The notes under the pieces: model-generated | Seen by the model: only the letters and a program-made list of their open reading frames with translations | The model's database searches: none | Told to the model about the DNA's origin: nothing | Program-made: the position numbers and the translations under genes | In this document: positions 18,134 through 27,498 of the stretch, piece by piece | How positions within the stretch are numbered: the first letter of the stretch is position 1 | Layout: each line of letters opens with the position of its first letter | From: Caldilineaceae bacterium SB0661_bin_34 | Lineage (GTDB): Bacteria > Chloroflexota > Anaerolineae > Caldilineales > Caldilineaceae | Direction of reading: 5' to 3' | Assembly (NCBI GenBank): GCA_009841145.1 | Contig: VXMJ01000043.1 | Span: forward strand, 17,713-81,712 | Length of the DNA stretch: 64,000 nucleotides

Positions 18134-19057
18134 TCACGAACCCAGGTAGTACACGTCCCGCCCGAAGTAGCGGAAGACCACGAGGGTCAGGGCCAGAATG
18201 ATGAAGAACAGCACCCAGGCCATGGCGGAGGCATAACCCATTTTGAGGTACTCGAAGGCGTTGCGGTAGAGGTGCAGCACGTAGAAGAGGGTGGAGTTGT
18301 TGGGGCCGCCGGCAGTGATGAGATACCCGGCGGTGAACACCTGAAACGAGGCGATCATGTTGATCACGAAGTTGAAGAAGATGACCGGGGTCATTAGGGG
18401 AATCGTGATGCGGAACAGCCGGTGTCGCGAACCGGCACCGTCGATCTTGGCCGCCTCGTAGAGTTCCGGCGGAATGCCCTGCAGCCCGGCCAGGAAGATG
18501 ATCATGGTGGCGCCGAAGCCCCACAGGGACATTACTATCAGCGCCGACAACGCGATGTCCGGATCCTGCAGCCAGAGGACCTTGGGCAGGCCCATCGTGC
18601 GAAGCAGCCAGTTGATCAGCCCATACTCGGAATTGAGCAGCCAGGACCAGAGCACGGCATTGGCCACGGGCGGCACCAAGGCGGGCAGGTAGTACAGGAC
18701 GCGGATGACATACATCGTCCGGGAGCGGCTGAAGTTCAGCAGCAGGGCCGTGGCAAAGGCGACGAGCAGGTTCAGGGGCACTGCGGCCACTGTGAAAATC
18801 ACGGTGACCTTCAGGGACTGTCCGACGAGCCGGTCCCGAAACAGCGAGATGAAGTTGTCAAGACCGACCAAAGTCGGTGGGCGCAGCAGTGTCCAGTCCG
18901 TCAGGCTGATGTACACCGCTGCGAGCATGGGCACAATGAACCAGAGAACCGTGCCGAGCAGGATGGGGGAAACGAAAACGAACCCCCACAAGGCCTCCCG
19001 CCGATTAAAGGAATGGCCCGGGCCTGCCCGACGCGCTCCGCCGGCCTTGAGCATCAT
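18134..19057 (-). CDS. Carbohydrate ABC transporter permease, MalF/UgpA type
   Basis: The 307-residue permease starts with a basic N-terminus and a first membrane segment at GFVFVSPILLGTVLWFIV. The EAA loop reads IPPELYEAAKIDGAGS, a strong match. Two adjacent Met codons (19057 and 19054) are equally possible starts. It lies 58 bases downstream of the binding protein gene and pairs with the MalG-type gene at 17257-18123. The module is divergent from the next transporter module at 21182. Confidence 0.9.
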   Translation of the reverse strand: MMLKAGGARRAGPGHSFNRREALWGFVFVSPILLGTVLWFIVPMLAAVYISLTDWTLLRPPTLVGLDNFISLFRDRLVGQSLKVTVIFTVAAVPLNLLVAFATALLLNFSRSRTMYVIRVLYYLPALVPPVANAVLWSWLLNSEYGLINWLLRTMGLPKVLWLQDPDIALSALIVMSLWGFGATMIIFLAGLQGIPPELYEAAKIDGAGSRHRLFRITIPLMTPVIFFNFVINMIASFQVFTAGYLITAGGPNNSTLFYVLHLYRNAFEYLKMGYASAMAWVLFFIILALTLVVFRYFGRDVYYLGS

Positions 19058-19115
19058 GGACCGGCAACGCTGCGAATGCCGTGGGTTCCGATGGGTGGGC
19101 CCGGGCCACCGGGTC

Positions 19116-20537
19116 CTACGACCGGTTGCGCCAGTCTTCGATCACCTGGTTCGCTTCCGCCACTGCCGCGGGCAGGGCATCGACGGCCTGGGCCTCGCCA
19201 ATCCAGACGGTGTCCAGGGCACTGGAGACAATGCCGTTGGCTTCCCAGAACCCCGGCCCCATGTACATGGTGTGCCCATACTGGTTGACATAGTCGAGGG
19301 CAATCATTTCGTAGCCTTCGGGATGGACATCGGCGTTGAGCCAGGAGGCAACCCCCTCCGGCGTGGCCAGGCTGGTGTGGGTCGGCAACCACAGTCCGCC
19401 TTGGCACATGGTCTTCTGATAGAAGTCGCCGGACAGGAAGGCCACAAACTCCCATGTGGCATCGGGTTGCTTGCCGCCCGCCGCCATGACCTGGTTATGG
19501 GCCTGGATATCCGTGTACCGGGTTTGCATGTACGGCAGCACACCGGTGCCATAGTTGAACTCCAGGGGCTGGATGCGCAGCAGGTTCCAGGAACCGTCCG
19601 CGATCATGGCCAGCCTGCCGGAACCCAAGGCTTCCAGGTTGTTCATGCCGATCTCGGAGAAGAAGGCGCCGTGCGGGGCCACATGGTGGACATTGACCAA
19701 ATCCGCCACCATCTGGACTGCCTGCATGGTTTCGGGGGAATCGAACTGGAAGCGTCCGTCGGGTGCCGGCGCCGTGTACCGCCCGCCATTGGAGCCGATG
19801 GCCGCGTGCAACGGAATGAACCAAGTGGGCCACTGGACCCCGTGTTGCTCGATGTTGTCGGCGTCGAAACCGGCGTCGTCCGGATGCCGGCCGTTCGAGT
19901 CAAGGGTCAAGGCCTTGGCTACCGTCAAGAACTCATCCCAAGTCCAAGCCTCTTCGGGATTGTTGCTTGGCGGATCGATCCCGGCAGCTTCAAACACATC
20001 CAAATTGGTATACAGATGGGGACAAACCCAGCAGGAACCAAGGCCGTACCATTGGCCTTCCCACGTGCAACGTTTGAGTTCCTCTTCGTAATGGGTCCAG
20101 TATTCGGGATTGCTGAATCCGGCGTGGTCCATGACGTACGGGGTGATGTCCAGCAGAACGCCCTGGATGACCCAGCTGAAGAAATCGCCCGAACCCGCGT
20201 ACATCGTATCCGGGGGCGTGCCCGCGGCAATCTGCGTCAACACTTTCTGGCCATAGGCCTGTGGTTCGGTTTGCCAGTCGATGGTGTAGTGGGGATACGC
20301 CTCCCCGAATTCGTCGATGGCAGCCAGAATTGATTCGGTTTCAAAGGGACTCCCGGGCCAGGCTTTGGCGACGATCGTGACAGGCTCTGCTGCGGGTGCA
20401 TCCGCCCCATCACCCTCAGCCGCGGCCGGTTGGCCAACTTCCGCTGCGGGTGGGGTGCAGGCTGCCAGCAGCGTCGCACTGCCGATCGCACCGGACCACA
20501 TCAAGAACTTTCGTCGGCTTAACTGTCTGGCGTTCAT
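19116..20537 (-). CDS. Extracellular solute-binding protein, family 1 (Tat lipoprotein)
   Basis: ATG at 20537 gives 473 residues beginning with a twin-arginine lipoprotein signal: R8-R9 in LSRRKFLMW and LLAAC with Cys27. A low-complexity Ala/Glu/Gly linker follows (about residues 28-50), typical of surface-tethered binding proteins. The longer open frame before 20537 has no signal features. The body is a sugar-type family 1 binding protein. It heads a three-gene minus-strand importer module with the permeases at 18134 and 17257. Confidence 0.9.
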   Translation of the reverse strand: MNARQLSRRKFLMWSGAIGSATLLAACTPPAAEVGQPAAAEGDGADAPAAEPVTIVAKAWPGSPFETESILAAIDEFGEAYPHYTIDWQTEPQAYGQKVLTQIAAGTPPDTMYAGSGDFFSWVIQGVLLDITPYVMDHAGFSNPEYWTHYEEELKRCTWEGQWYGLGSCWVCPHLYTNLDVFEAAGIDPPSNNPEEAWTWDEFLTVAKALTLDSNGRHPDDAGFDADNIEQHGVQWPTWFIPLHAAIGSNGGRYTAPAPDGRFQFDSPETMQAVQMVADLVNVHHVAPHGAFFSEIGMNNLEALGSGRLAMIADGSWNLLRIQPLEFNYGTGVLPYMQTRYTDIQAHNQVMAAGGKQPDATWEFVAFLSGDFYQKTMCQGGLWLPTHTSLATPEGVASWLNADVHPEGYEMIALDYVNQYGHTMYMGPGFWEANGIVSSALDTVWIGEAQAVDALPAAVAEANQVIEDWRNRS

Positions 20538-21181
20538 GGCGGTACTCCGCTTAAGTGTCCGGGATGGTCCCACCCGCGTCGGCAAGGGCACGGGTGAATC
20601 GAATGCATGTCGATTGTACCCCCGCGGCGAATCCCTCTGAATCAGCACAAACGTGCTCTTTGTGGGCTGGTGAAACAGGTTGTCAGGCTGGTCCAGCTGT
20701 GCACGGAACCGATCTATTCCGGTACCGAATACAGTTGGGAACTTTGGCCATCCCGGTCGGACTTCTGCCAGGGGCTGACGGACTCCGAACTCGGTTACGT
20801 GGAAACGGTGGGGCAGAAGCCTTCAGGAAGGCGGAAGGCGAGTAGGGTAGGGGATCCAAGTCCGCCCGAAAGGCCTGCAGGGCTGGAACTGTCCAGGTGC
20901 CGTAATCCCGCCGACTGGATTGTCCCCGGGTGGCGAGTGGGGGCACCGCCCGAAGTTGGTTTGCCAAACGAAAAACTCCGGGCGACGGCGCATCGCGTAT
21001 TGGCATACCGAAACATCAAACAAAACAACCGATCCCATCCGGTAAAATTCATAACGTTAATCCTTCTATTACCGACAATATTAAACAAGTCCCTCAATTT
21101 ATTCAATTGACAGCAAAGCGCAATACTGCTACGGTTGCTTTAATTCAGGCGGTAAGCTGTTTCAAACCGGAGGCGAACATC
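20538..21181. other. Divergent intergenic region between two transporter modules
   Basis: The 644 bases between two divergent binding protein genes hold no gene I recognise. A plus frame at 20607-21110 stays open, but its residues look random and its end runs through an A/T-rich stretch. That A/T-rich stretch (about 21000-21130) stands out against the GC-rich surroundings and should contain the control signals for the gene at 21182. Confidence 0.5.
21107..21135 (+). promoter_or_regulatory. Candidate sigma-70-type promoter for the 21182 operon
   Basis: A perfect TTGACA lies at 21107-21112. A weak -10 candidate TACGGT follows at 21130-21135 after 17 bases, about 47 bases before the start codon. 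The surrounding A/T-rich DNA supports a promoter, but the -10 match is only partial. Confidence 0.4.
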
Positions 21182-22492
21182 ATGAAGTCTTTTCTTTCGC
21201 GTCGTAATTTCCTCAAGACCGGCGTCGGCTTGGGCGCGCTCGGAATCCTGGCCGCGTGCGAGATGCCGACGGCCGGAACGGGCGACGGTGCCGCCGAGTC
21301 CGCCGAACTGAGCGTGTGGGTTTGGTGGCCCAGCCCCGTGCCTTCCCTGATCGAGATGGGCGATACCTTCATGGAGGCGCATCCCAACGTCACGGTCTCC
21401 GTGGAAGCCCCGTCGGACTACTGGACCAAGGTCCAGACATCGATCGCCGGGGGTGCCGGTCCCGATCTGTTCTTCATGAACAATGTCAACTACTGGTCCT
21501 GGGCGCACCGGGGCGTGCTGTACGACATGACCGAACTGGCAGCCGCCGACGACGCCATGCAGGACAACATCGCCAACTCCTGGCAGGGAGCCGTCGATTT
21601 CTACAACTACAAGGGCCAGCAGTTCGGCATGCCCTACATGTACACGTCCATCGTCCTTTACTACAACGAGGACTACATCGACAGCAAGGGCTTGGCGCTG
21701 CCGGCGGACATCGAAGATGAAATGGACTGGAACCGCTTCCGGGAATATGGGCTGGCCCTGCACGAGCAGGACGGTGACGATGTCACGATGTGGGGCCTCT
21801 ACTCCACGGCCGGCATTGAAACCGGCTGGTTGAACTATGTGCGTGCGAATGGCGGGGACTTCCTGAATGACGACAATTCGGAATGCATCATCGATTCTCC
21901 CGAATCCATCGAGGCCTGGAACTACTTGGTGAACCTGCGGCGCGAGGACGGCATCTCCCCCAGTCCGGAAGCCCTGCAGGCCGAAAGGGCCAACAGCCTG
22001 TTCCAGACCGGCAGGATTGCCCTGTATCCATCGGGCAACTGGGAAATGTCCTTCCTGAACGAGCAGTTGAAGGACTTCACCTACAACATCACCCTGCTGC
22101 CGTTCTCTCCTCAGACGGGCGAACGTGGTGGCACCACCAACATCGTCGGGGTCGTCATCAACAACAACACCCCGGCCGAGGATCCGTCCTGGAACCTGAT
22201 GACGCACCTGCTGTCCAAGGACTCGCAGGACAAGCTGGCCCGCGCCAACGTGCTGGCTCCGGTACGCCACGACTCGGCGGAGTTGTACTACGACCCGGCA
22301 CTGGGGCCGGCCAACCGCGGGGCCGCTTTCGAGATGCAGGAGTGGACTACGGCCCTGCCCACCCACGACGTGGTCACGTGGGGCGAGATGATGCAGCCCA
22401 CAACCGAGTGGCAAACCGAGATCTTCGAGGGACGCGTGAGCGTGGAGGAAGGGCTCGCCAACATGGCGGAGAGCGTCAACTCCCTGTTCTGA
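21182..22492 (+). CDS. Extracellular solute-binding protein, family 1 (Tat lipoprotein)
   Basis: The 436-residue product begins with R7-R8 in LSRRNFLKTG and a LAAC lipobox with Cys26. GGAGG about 9 bases before ATG 21182 supports this start. The mature part resembles UgpB/MalE-like binding proteins (LSVWVWWPSPVPSLIEMG near the start). It heads a plus-strand operon with two permeases and a PhyH oxygenase, the same order as the operon at 846-5765. That suggests both import compounds that need an oxygenase step. Confidence 0.9.
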   Translation: MKSFLSRRNFLKTGVGLGALGILAACEMPTAGTGDGAAESAELSVWVWWPSPVPSLIEMGDTFMEAHPNVTVSVEAPSDYWTKVQTSIAGGAGPDLFFMNNVNYWSWAHRGVLYDMTELAAADDAMQDNIANSWQGAVDFYNYKGQQFGMPYMYTSIVLYYNEDYIDSKGLALPADIEDEMDWNRFREYGLALHEQDGDDVTMWGLYSTAGIETGWLNYVRANGGDFLNDDNSECIIDSPESIEAWNYLVNLRREDGISPSPEALQAERANSLFQTGRIALYPSGNWEMSFLNEQLKDFTYNITLLPFSPQTGERGGTTNIVGVVINNNTPAEDPSWNLMTHLLSKDSQDKLARANVLAPVRHDSAELYYDPALGPANRGAAFEMQEWTTALPTHDVVTWGEMMQPTTEWQTEIFEGRVSVEEGLANMAESVNSLF

Positions 22493-22526
22493 GCCCCTGT
22501 CCCGGTTGTTCGTCATGATGAAACAA

Positions 22527-22575
22527 GGTCGCGGGGAACGCGTGCAGTCGGCTTGGCCGGGCGTTCCCTGCGACC
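22527..22575 (+). other. Long hairpin between binding protein and permease genes
   Basis: GGTCGCGGGGAACGC (22527-22541) pairs with GCGTTCCCTGCGACC (22561-22575): 15 pairs counting one G-U, with a 19-base loop. It lies 34 bases after the binding protein stop and no T run follows. As at 12593, it probably protects the binding protein message or reduces permease expression. Confidence 0.6.
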
Positions 22576-22709
22576 ACAGGCAGCATGGGCCTGTTTGCCT
22601 GTCAGGCCCGCCTCGGGCTGCTCCGGTGGCACCCGGGTAGACGAACCGGGAATCGGACGGTTCACTGCCCCTGGGCGATGAGGCCCGTACTGCCCAAAAC
22701 CTGACGCGT

Positions 22710-23618
22710 ATGCACAAGGGCAAGTTGTGGCGTCGAATCCGGCCGCATGCGGCCGGGTGGCTGTGCGCCTCTCCCTGGATCCTGGGCTTCCTGGTCTTCA
22801 CGCTGGGCCCCATGATCTGGTCCATTTACTACAGTCTGACGGAGTACCCGTTGATCCGGCCGCCGGTCTGGGTGGGGCTGGACAACTATCGATTCATGTT
22901 GCAGGAGGACAAGTTCTTCTTCAACTCGTTGCGCGTCACGACTCTGTACGCCATCGTAGCGGTCCCCCTGCACCTGGTAATGGGGTTCCTGATGGCCTTG
23001 ATGCTCAACCAGAAGATTCGCTACATCGCCCTGTGGCGCACGGTTTACTTTTTGCCCTCGGTGGTGTCCGGGGTGGCCGTGGCCCTGCTGTGGCAATGGA
23101 TCTTCAATTCGGACTTCGGCCTGGCCAATTGGCTGCTCGGTCTGGTGGGCATTGACGGCCCCAGCTGGCTGCTCAGCCCCACCTGGGCCCTGCCAGCCCT
23201 GATCATCATGAGCTTGTGGGGCGTGGGCGGCAGCATGGTCATCTTCATTGCCGGGCTGCAGGGCGTGCCCCAGGCCCTGTACGAGGCGGCCGAAATCGAC
23301 GGTTCCAACGCCGTGCAGCGCTTCTGGCACGTCACGGTGCCCATGGTCTCGCCCGTGATCCTGTTCAACCTGATCATCGGGCTGATTGCGGCGCTGCAGA
23401 CCTTCACGCAGGCTTTCATCATGACCGCCGGCGGGCCCAAGCAGTCGACCCATTTCTTCATGCTTCACCTGTACAACAATGCGTTTCAATGGCTGAAGAT
23501 GGGCTATGCCTCCGCCTTGGCCTGGGTTCTCTTTGCATACATCCTGATCGCGACCCTCTTTGTCATTCGTTCCTCGTCCCTGTGGGTCTTCTACGAGGGC
23601 GAGATCAAAGGCAGGTAG
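22710..23618 (+). CDS. Carbohydrate ABC transporter permease, MalF/UgpA type
   Basis: The 302-residue permease has its first membrane segment at CASPWILGFLVFTLGPMIW and an EAA loop VPQALYEAAEIDGSNA. The segment TAGGPKQSTHFFMLHLY near the C-terminus is typical for MalF-type subunits. It is separated from the binding protein gene by 217 bases that include the long hairpin. It is followed after 6 bases by the MalG-type partner. Confidence 0.9.
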   Translation: MHKGKLWRRIRPHAAGWLCASPWILGFLVFTLGPMIWSIYYSLTEYPLIRPPVWVGLDNYRFMLQEDKFFFNSLRVTTLYAIVAVPLHLVMGFLMALMLNQKIRYIALWRTVYFLPSVVSGVAVALLWQWIFNSDFGLANWLLGLVGIDGPSWLLSPTWALPALIIMSLWGVGGSMVIFIAGLQGVPQALYEAAEIDGSNAVQRFWHVTVPMVSPVILFNLIIGLIAALQTFTQAFIMTAGGPKQSTHFFMLHLYNNAFQWLKMGYASALAWVLFAYILIATLFVIRSSSLWVFYEGEIKGR

Positions 23619-23624
23619 CCCGGC

Positions 23625-24521
23625 ATGGCCACAGGGATCGGTACAGCCGTCAGGCATCAGGTGGATTTCAGGATCAGGGCGGGCCGGTTGTTGGCCCGGA
23701 CAAGCCTGTACATGGTGTTGTCCCTGGGCGCCTTCCTGTTCCTTGTGCCGTTTGTGTGGATGGTTTCCACGGCGCTGAAGGAGGCCGGGGATGTCATGAA
23801 GTTTCCCCCGGAGTGGATACCGCAGCCGGTACTGTGGGGCAATTTCGTCGAGGCATTCACGCAGGACTACGCTCCGTTCGGCATCTTCTTCAAGAACACG
23901 ATCGTAATCACGGCGACGGCCGTATTCGGTCAGTTGCTGTCGGCCAGCCTGGTGGGGTTCAGCTTTGCCCGCCTCCGCTGGTGGGGCCGGGACTATCTGT
24001 TTCTGGTCGTGCTGGCCACCATGATGTTGCCCTACCAGGTGACGCTGGTGCCGGTGTTCGTGCTGATGAAGGTCCTGGGCTGGATAGACTCGTTTCTGCC
24101 CCTGATTGTTCCCTTCTATCTGGGCGGGGGGGCCTTCTACATCTTCCTGTTTCGCCAATTCATGATGACCATCCCGCTGGAGTTGGACGATGCTGCGCGG
24201 ATCGACGGCTGCGGCACCTTGTGGCTCTACGCCCGCATTATCCTGCCCCTGTCGGGCCCGGCTCTGGCCACCGCGGCCATTTTCTCGTTCCTGGCGCACT
24301 GGAACGATTTCATCGGCCCGCTGATTTACCTAAACAGCGTCTCCAACTACACGCTGTCCCTAGGCCTGCGGATCCTCCAAGGATACGGCGGCTACGGCAT
24401 CCAGCGCTGGAACCTCTTGATGGCGGCATCCCTGTTCGTGATGCTGCCGGTGCTGCTGCTCTTCTTCTTTGCGCAGAAGTACTTCATTCAGGGCATCGTG
24501 ACCTACGGCGTCAAGGGCTAG
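23625..24521 (+). CDS. Carbohydrate ABC transporter permease, MalG/UgpE type
   Basis: The 298-residue permease shows about six membrane segments and an EAA loop IPLELDDAARIDGCGT. It ends in TYGVKG, the normal short C-terminus for the family. It is the second pore subunit of the importer at 21182-24521. No ATPase gene follows; the next gene is a PhyH oxygenase after 261 bases, possibly on the same transcript or with its own promoter. Confidence 0.9.
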   Translation: MATGIGTAVRHQVDFRIRAGRLLARTSLYMVLSLGAFLFLVPFVWMVSTALKEAGDVMKFPPEWIPQPVLWGNFVEAFTQDYAPFGIFFKNTIVITATAVFGQLLSASLVGFSFARLRWWGRDYLFLVVLATMMLPYQVTLVPVFVLMKVLGWIDSFLPLIVPFYLGGGAFYIFLFRQFMMTIPLELDDAARIDGCGTLWLYARIILPLSGPALATAAIFSFLAHWNDFIGPLIYLNSVSNYTLSLGLRILQGYGGYGIQRWNLLMAASLFVMLPVLLLFFFAQKYFIQGIVTYGVKG

Positions 24522-24782
24522 CGCAGGAAACTGAAGGCTGAATGCCGAAACCCCAAGGCCAGAGCCCGTAGTCGGCTTCACGCTCGAACCGGGCCGATAT
24601 CTCCCATGGCTTTGCCCCAACCTCCGCACAGCAGCGATGGTCGGCACGCGAACCGGACATCCCGCCTGGACGGGTTCCACCGCGCGATGACAGGCGCGGC
24701 GGCGCGGCCCATTATCATTGTGTGTGCAAGGAGCAGCACCGCGGCGCCTTCGATCCATTCTGAACGAGCAAGGAGAACCGGG

Positions 24783-25733
24783 ATGTTGAGCGAAGCCAGG
24801 TATCACCGGGGCATTCCCCTGGAAATGTCGGACGAGACCTTCGGGGACCTCCGGGTGTCAGCAGACATCGCCGAAGACGGCCCGGCACTGCGGAAGCGGT
24901 TGGCCGAGGACGGCTACCTGTATCTGCCCGGCTATCTGGACCGGGAACTGGTGTTGGAGGCCCGACGCGGGGAGTTACAGCTGTTTCACGACTTGGGCTA
25001 CCTGGACCCGGACCAACCGTTGATGGACGGCGTAGTCAGCGAGCAATACCGGGGCGAGGCCGCCAATCCGTATGGCGAACCCGAACTTCAGAAATCGACC
25101 AAGCGCAATCAGGCATTGCGGAACGTCCTGCACGACGGCCGGATGATTGATTTCTACCGGATGCTTTTCGAGGAAAAGGTACGGGCTTTCGACTTCATTT
25201 GGCATCGGGCCAAGACAGACAGCCAGGAAACAGCCTCCAATCCCCATTGCGACATCGTGTTCATGGGCCGAGGTTCCCATCGCCTCTGTACCAGTTGGAC
25301 ACCCTTGGGTGATATCCCCATCGAGATGGGTGGCCTAATCGTGCTGGAAGGCTCCAGCCATCTTGACCACGTCAAGTCCACCTACGGCACACTGGATGTC
25401 GACCGCTACTGCACGAACTACGACGATGCAGCCGAGATTGAAGATGGGAGCAAGGTGTGGCAGGACTGGGTGAAGAACGGGGCCTACAACGACAATGCCT
25501 TTGAGACCCGGCAGGAACTGGGCGGCCGCTGGCTGACCACGGACTATGAGGCGGGTGATCTGCTGGTATTCAGCATGTTCACCATGCATGCCAGCATGGA
25601 CAACCATACCGACCGATTCCGCCTGTCCACCGATACCCGCTACCAACCCGCATCGGAACCCGTGGACGAAAGGTGGATCGGCGCCGATCCCATCGCGCAC
25701 GGTCCCGACGGGAAGATTGGCCTCATCTGCTGA
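24783..25733 (+). CDS. Phytanoyl-CoA dioxygenase (PhyH) family oxygenase
   Basis: ATG at 24783, with AAGGAG about 9 bases upstream, gives 316 residues. The iron site is visible as H and D of NPHCDIVFM and the distal His of MFTMHASMDN, with Arg in DRFRLSTDTRY as the likely 2-oxoglutarate contact. The protein is clearly diverged from the other PhyH copies here; it resembles the subgroup with long loops between the two metal motifs. It follows a transporter module and probably acts on its imported solute. Confidence 0.85.
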   Translation: MLSEARYHRGIPLEMSDETFGDLRVSADIAEDGPALRKRLAEDGYLYLPGYLDRELVLEARRGELQLFHDLGYLDPDQPLMDGVVSEQYRGEAANPYGEPELQKSTKRNQALRNVLHDGRMIDFYRMLFEEKVRAFDFIWHRAKTDSQETASNPHCDIVFMGRGSHRLCTSWTPLGDIPIEMGGLIVLEGSSHLDHVKSTYGTLDVDRYCTNYDDAAEIEDGSKVWQDWVKNGAYNDNAFETRQELGGRWLTTDYEAGDLLVFSMFTMHASMDNHTDRFRLSTDTRYQPASEPVDERWIGADPIAHGPDGKIGLIC

Positions 25734-25863
25734 ACGAATGAGCCTTCTGTAACTGCGCCGGTCGCGGGCCTCTGGCGTCCCGTGGCCGGCTCGGGTTCAA
25801 CTTGGGCTCGGCGAGGTGTTTACGTTACTCCGGCGAGTAGGATCTGCTGGATTTATTTGATGG

Positions 25864-26244
25864 ATGTCTGCGATTCGTCGGGGAATGCGGACTGCCAACC
25901 TCTGGAATGCCCCAAACATGTCGCAGAGTGAAACTGTTCTCTCCCGGGAAACATTCGAACGTCTCGCCGACGAGTGGTTGCGCGAACGCCCCCATGGCGT
26001 CGACATTGCCCAGATGACGCAACGCCCTGCCTACCAGGACATTATTGATTTGGGAGAACCAGCCGTACCTTGGATCCTGCAACGTTTGGTCCACAAACCC
26101 GACCACTGGTTTGTCGCCCTATCCTCAATCACCGGTGCCAGCCCGGTTCCACCGGCAAGCCGGGGGCGATTGGACGAAATGACTGCCGTCTGGCTTGAAT
26201 GGGGACGGCAGCAGGGGCACGGGACGCTTGTCGATGTGGATTGA
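25864..26244 (+). CDS. Conserved small protein of unknown function
   Basis: The 126-residue product is soluble and has a helical central part (FERLADEWLRERP, then AYQDIIDLGEPAVPWILQRL) and a DHWFVALSSITGASPVPP motif. This combination recalls short proteins found in scattered bacterial accessory loci, but I cannot name a family or function. A second Met at 25918 is an equally good start, as neither has a clear ribosome site. The gene points toward the XRE/ImmA gene, which converges on it with 36 bases between stops. Confidence 0.6.
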   Translation: MSAIRRGMRTANLWNAPNMSQSETVLSRETFERLADEWLRERPHGVDIAQMTQRPAYQDIIDLGEPAVPWILQRLVHKPDHWFVALSSITGASPVPPASRGRLDEMTAVWLEWGRQQGHGTLVDVD

Positions 26245-26280
26245 CAAGTTGCGAACCTCGGTGGTCATCCGGTCCATGGT

Positions 26281-27483
26281 CTACACAGCCTGGAACTGTT
26301 GCCGGACCATGCCCGTTCCAACCAGTTGCGATAGGAGCCGGTAGTTGCCGGTTTTGTACCTTATCCGGCCGGCAACGATGGCGGGGTGGATGCCGAGCGA
26401 GTTCGCGAAATAGATCACTTTCAGGGGAGTCGGTTCCTCCCAAAGAGTGCTTCTGTCCCAATCAACGCTCGGGATGAGTGCTTCCTGTGCCCACTCGTCG
26501 GCCTTGGCTTCGCGCGCATCGTCACTTGGGAGTTCCAAGTCGTCGACAAAGGCTTCGGAACTGCCGTCAAGGTGGCAGCCTAGGTGCGCCAGTTCGTGCA
26601 GGAGACTGAACCAGAAGTTGTCGATGCGGTCGTAGCGAAGGGTGAGACCAATGACGGGCGGCCTGCCTGGCAGCCAGAAGGCTGCGCCATCCAGATGCGT
26701 TCTGGGAAGATGATGCTCCACCCGCAGGGCAATCCCGTGGTCGGCCAGGTAGTTCCGCGCGCGAAGCGGTCCATCTTCCGACGGGCTCAGTCGCGCCACT
26801 TCCGTCAGAAAGTCGGGGGTGATGATCCCATGCTTGTATGAAACACCGGGAGGATCGTCGTTCGCGGAGGCAAGCACCTGCCAGCACCAGGCTCTCAGGG
26901 CGTAGGGGTCCGTCTTGGCGTTGATGCGCCGAAGGTTGTTCTTGCGGTAGAGCGGAACCGCGGCGTGAGCATCGGGTCCGCCGGCGCGTTCGAGGAGGCT
27001 CGCCACCAACTCGGTCGCGTGCTTCTTCAAGTCGGGAAGGTCGGGGATCCATGCACGCTTTGCCATCTCCTTCAGGGGGAAGCGCTCAGCAGCGAGCTCG
27101 GCGAGCGACCCATCGTCCTTCGGCACCTGCTTTTGCAGGAGCACGTCGGCGGGAATGCCCAGATGTTCGTGCAGGGCACGCGCCATGGACATCGTGATCG
27201 AACGCTTTCCCGAGAGCACCTCGGAGACCTTGGCGCGACTGCCGATATAGGGAATTAGGTCAGCCCGGCTCAAGTCCTGCTGGTCCATGAAGAACTCTAT
27301 GGCATCGATCGGATCGGGATCACCGACGGGAAAGTGCCTGTCCTCATAGGCATCGATGAGATCGGCGAGTACATCCAGCTCGTCCTCTTCAGGTGTCCCC
27401 GCGAGTGCATCCATTAGTTCGGCGGCTCGAGCCAGGGCGGCTTCGTAGTCGGCCTCGGTGCGGATGGGACTGACGTTGACCAT
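26281..27483 (-). CDS. XRE-type HTH regulator fused to an ImmA/IrrE-type metallopeptidase
   Basis: The 400-residue product has an N-terminal HigA-like region with a helix-turn-helix (about residues 60-112, LSRADLIPYIGSRAKVSEVL). The C-terminal M78 (ImmA/IrrE) peptidase domain has a complete zinc motif H296-E-L-A-H300. Such proteins act as antitoxins or as repressors removed by proteolysis. ATG at 27483 begins the family N-terminus; residues before it come from the adjacent TnpB relic. A HigB-type toxin normally precedes the HigA gene, but here the relic ends 15 bases before the start codon, so the toxin and promoter may have been lost or displaced. Confidence 0.82.
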   Translation of the reverse strand: MVNVSPIRTEADYEAALARAAELMDALAGTPEEDELDVLADLIDAYEDRHFPVGDPDPIDAIEFFMDQQDLSRADLIPYIGSRAKVSEVLSGKRSITMSMARALHEHLGIPADVLLQKQVPKDDGSLAELAAERFPLKEMAKRAWIPDLPDLKKHATELVASLLERAGGPDAHAAVPLYRKNNLRRINAKTDPYALRAWCWQVLASANDDPPGVSYKHGIITPDFLTEVARLSPSEDGPLRARNYLADHGIALRVEHHLPRTHLDGAAFWLPGRPPVIGLTLRYDRIDNFWFSLLHELAHLGCHLDGSSEAFVDDLELPSDDAREAKADEWAQEALIPSVDWDRSTLWEEPTPLKVIYFANSLGIHPAIVAGRIRYKTGNYRLLSQLVGTGMVRQQFQAV

Positions 27484-27498
27484 GACTAAACCTGTTCC

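Noticed and set aside
20607..21110. A 167-codon gene between two binding protein genes
   Set aside because: Residues look random, the end runs into A/T-rich promoter DNA and no ribosome site or family is seen.
21140..22825. Long minus-strand frame opposite the binding protein at 21182
   Set aside because: No signal, motif or ribosome site; the plus-strand gene has all of these.
22662..24299. Long minus-strand frame opposite two permease genes
   Set aside because: Rich in His, Gln, Gly and Arg as expected for the reverse of hydrophobic codons; no family.
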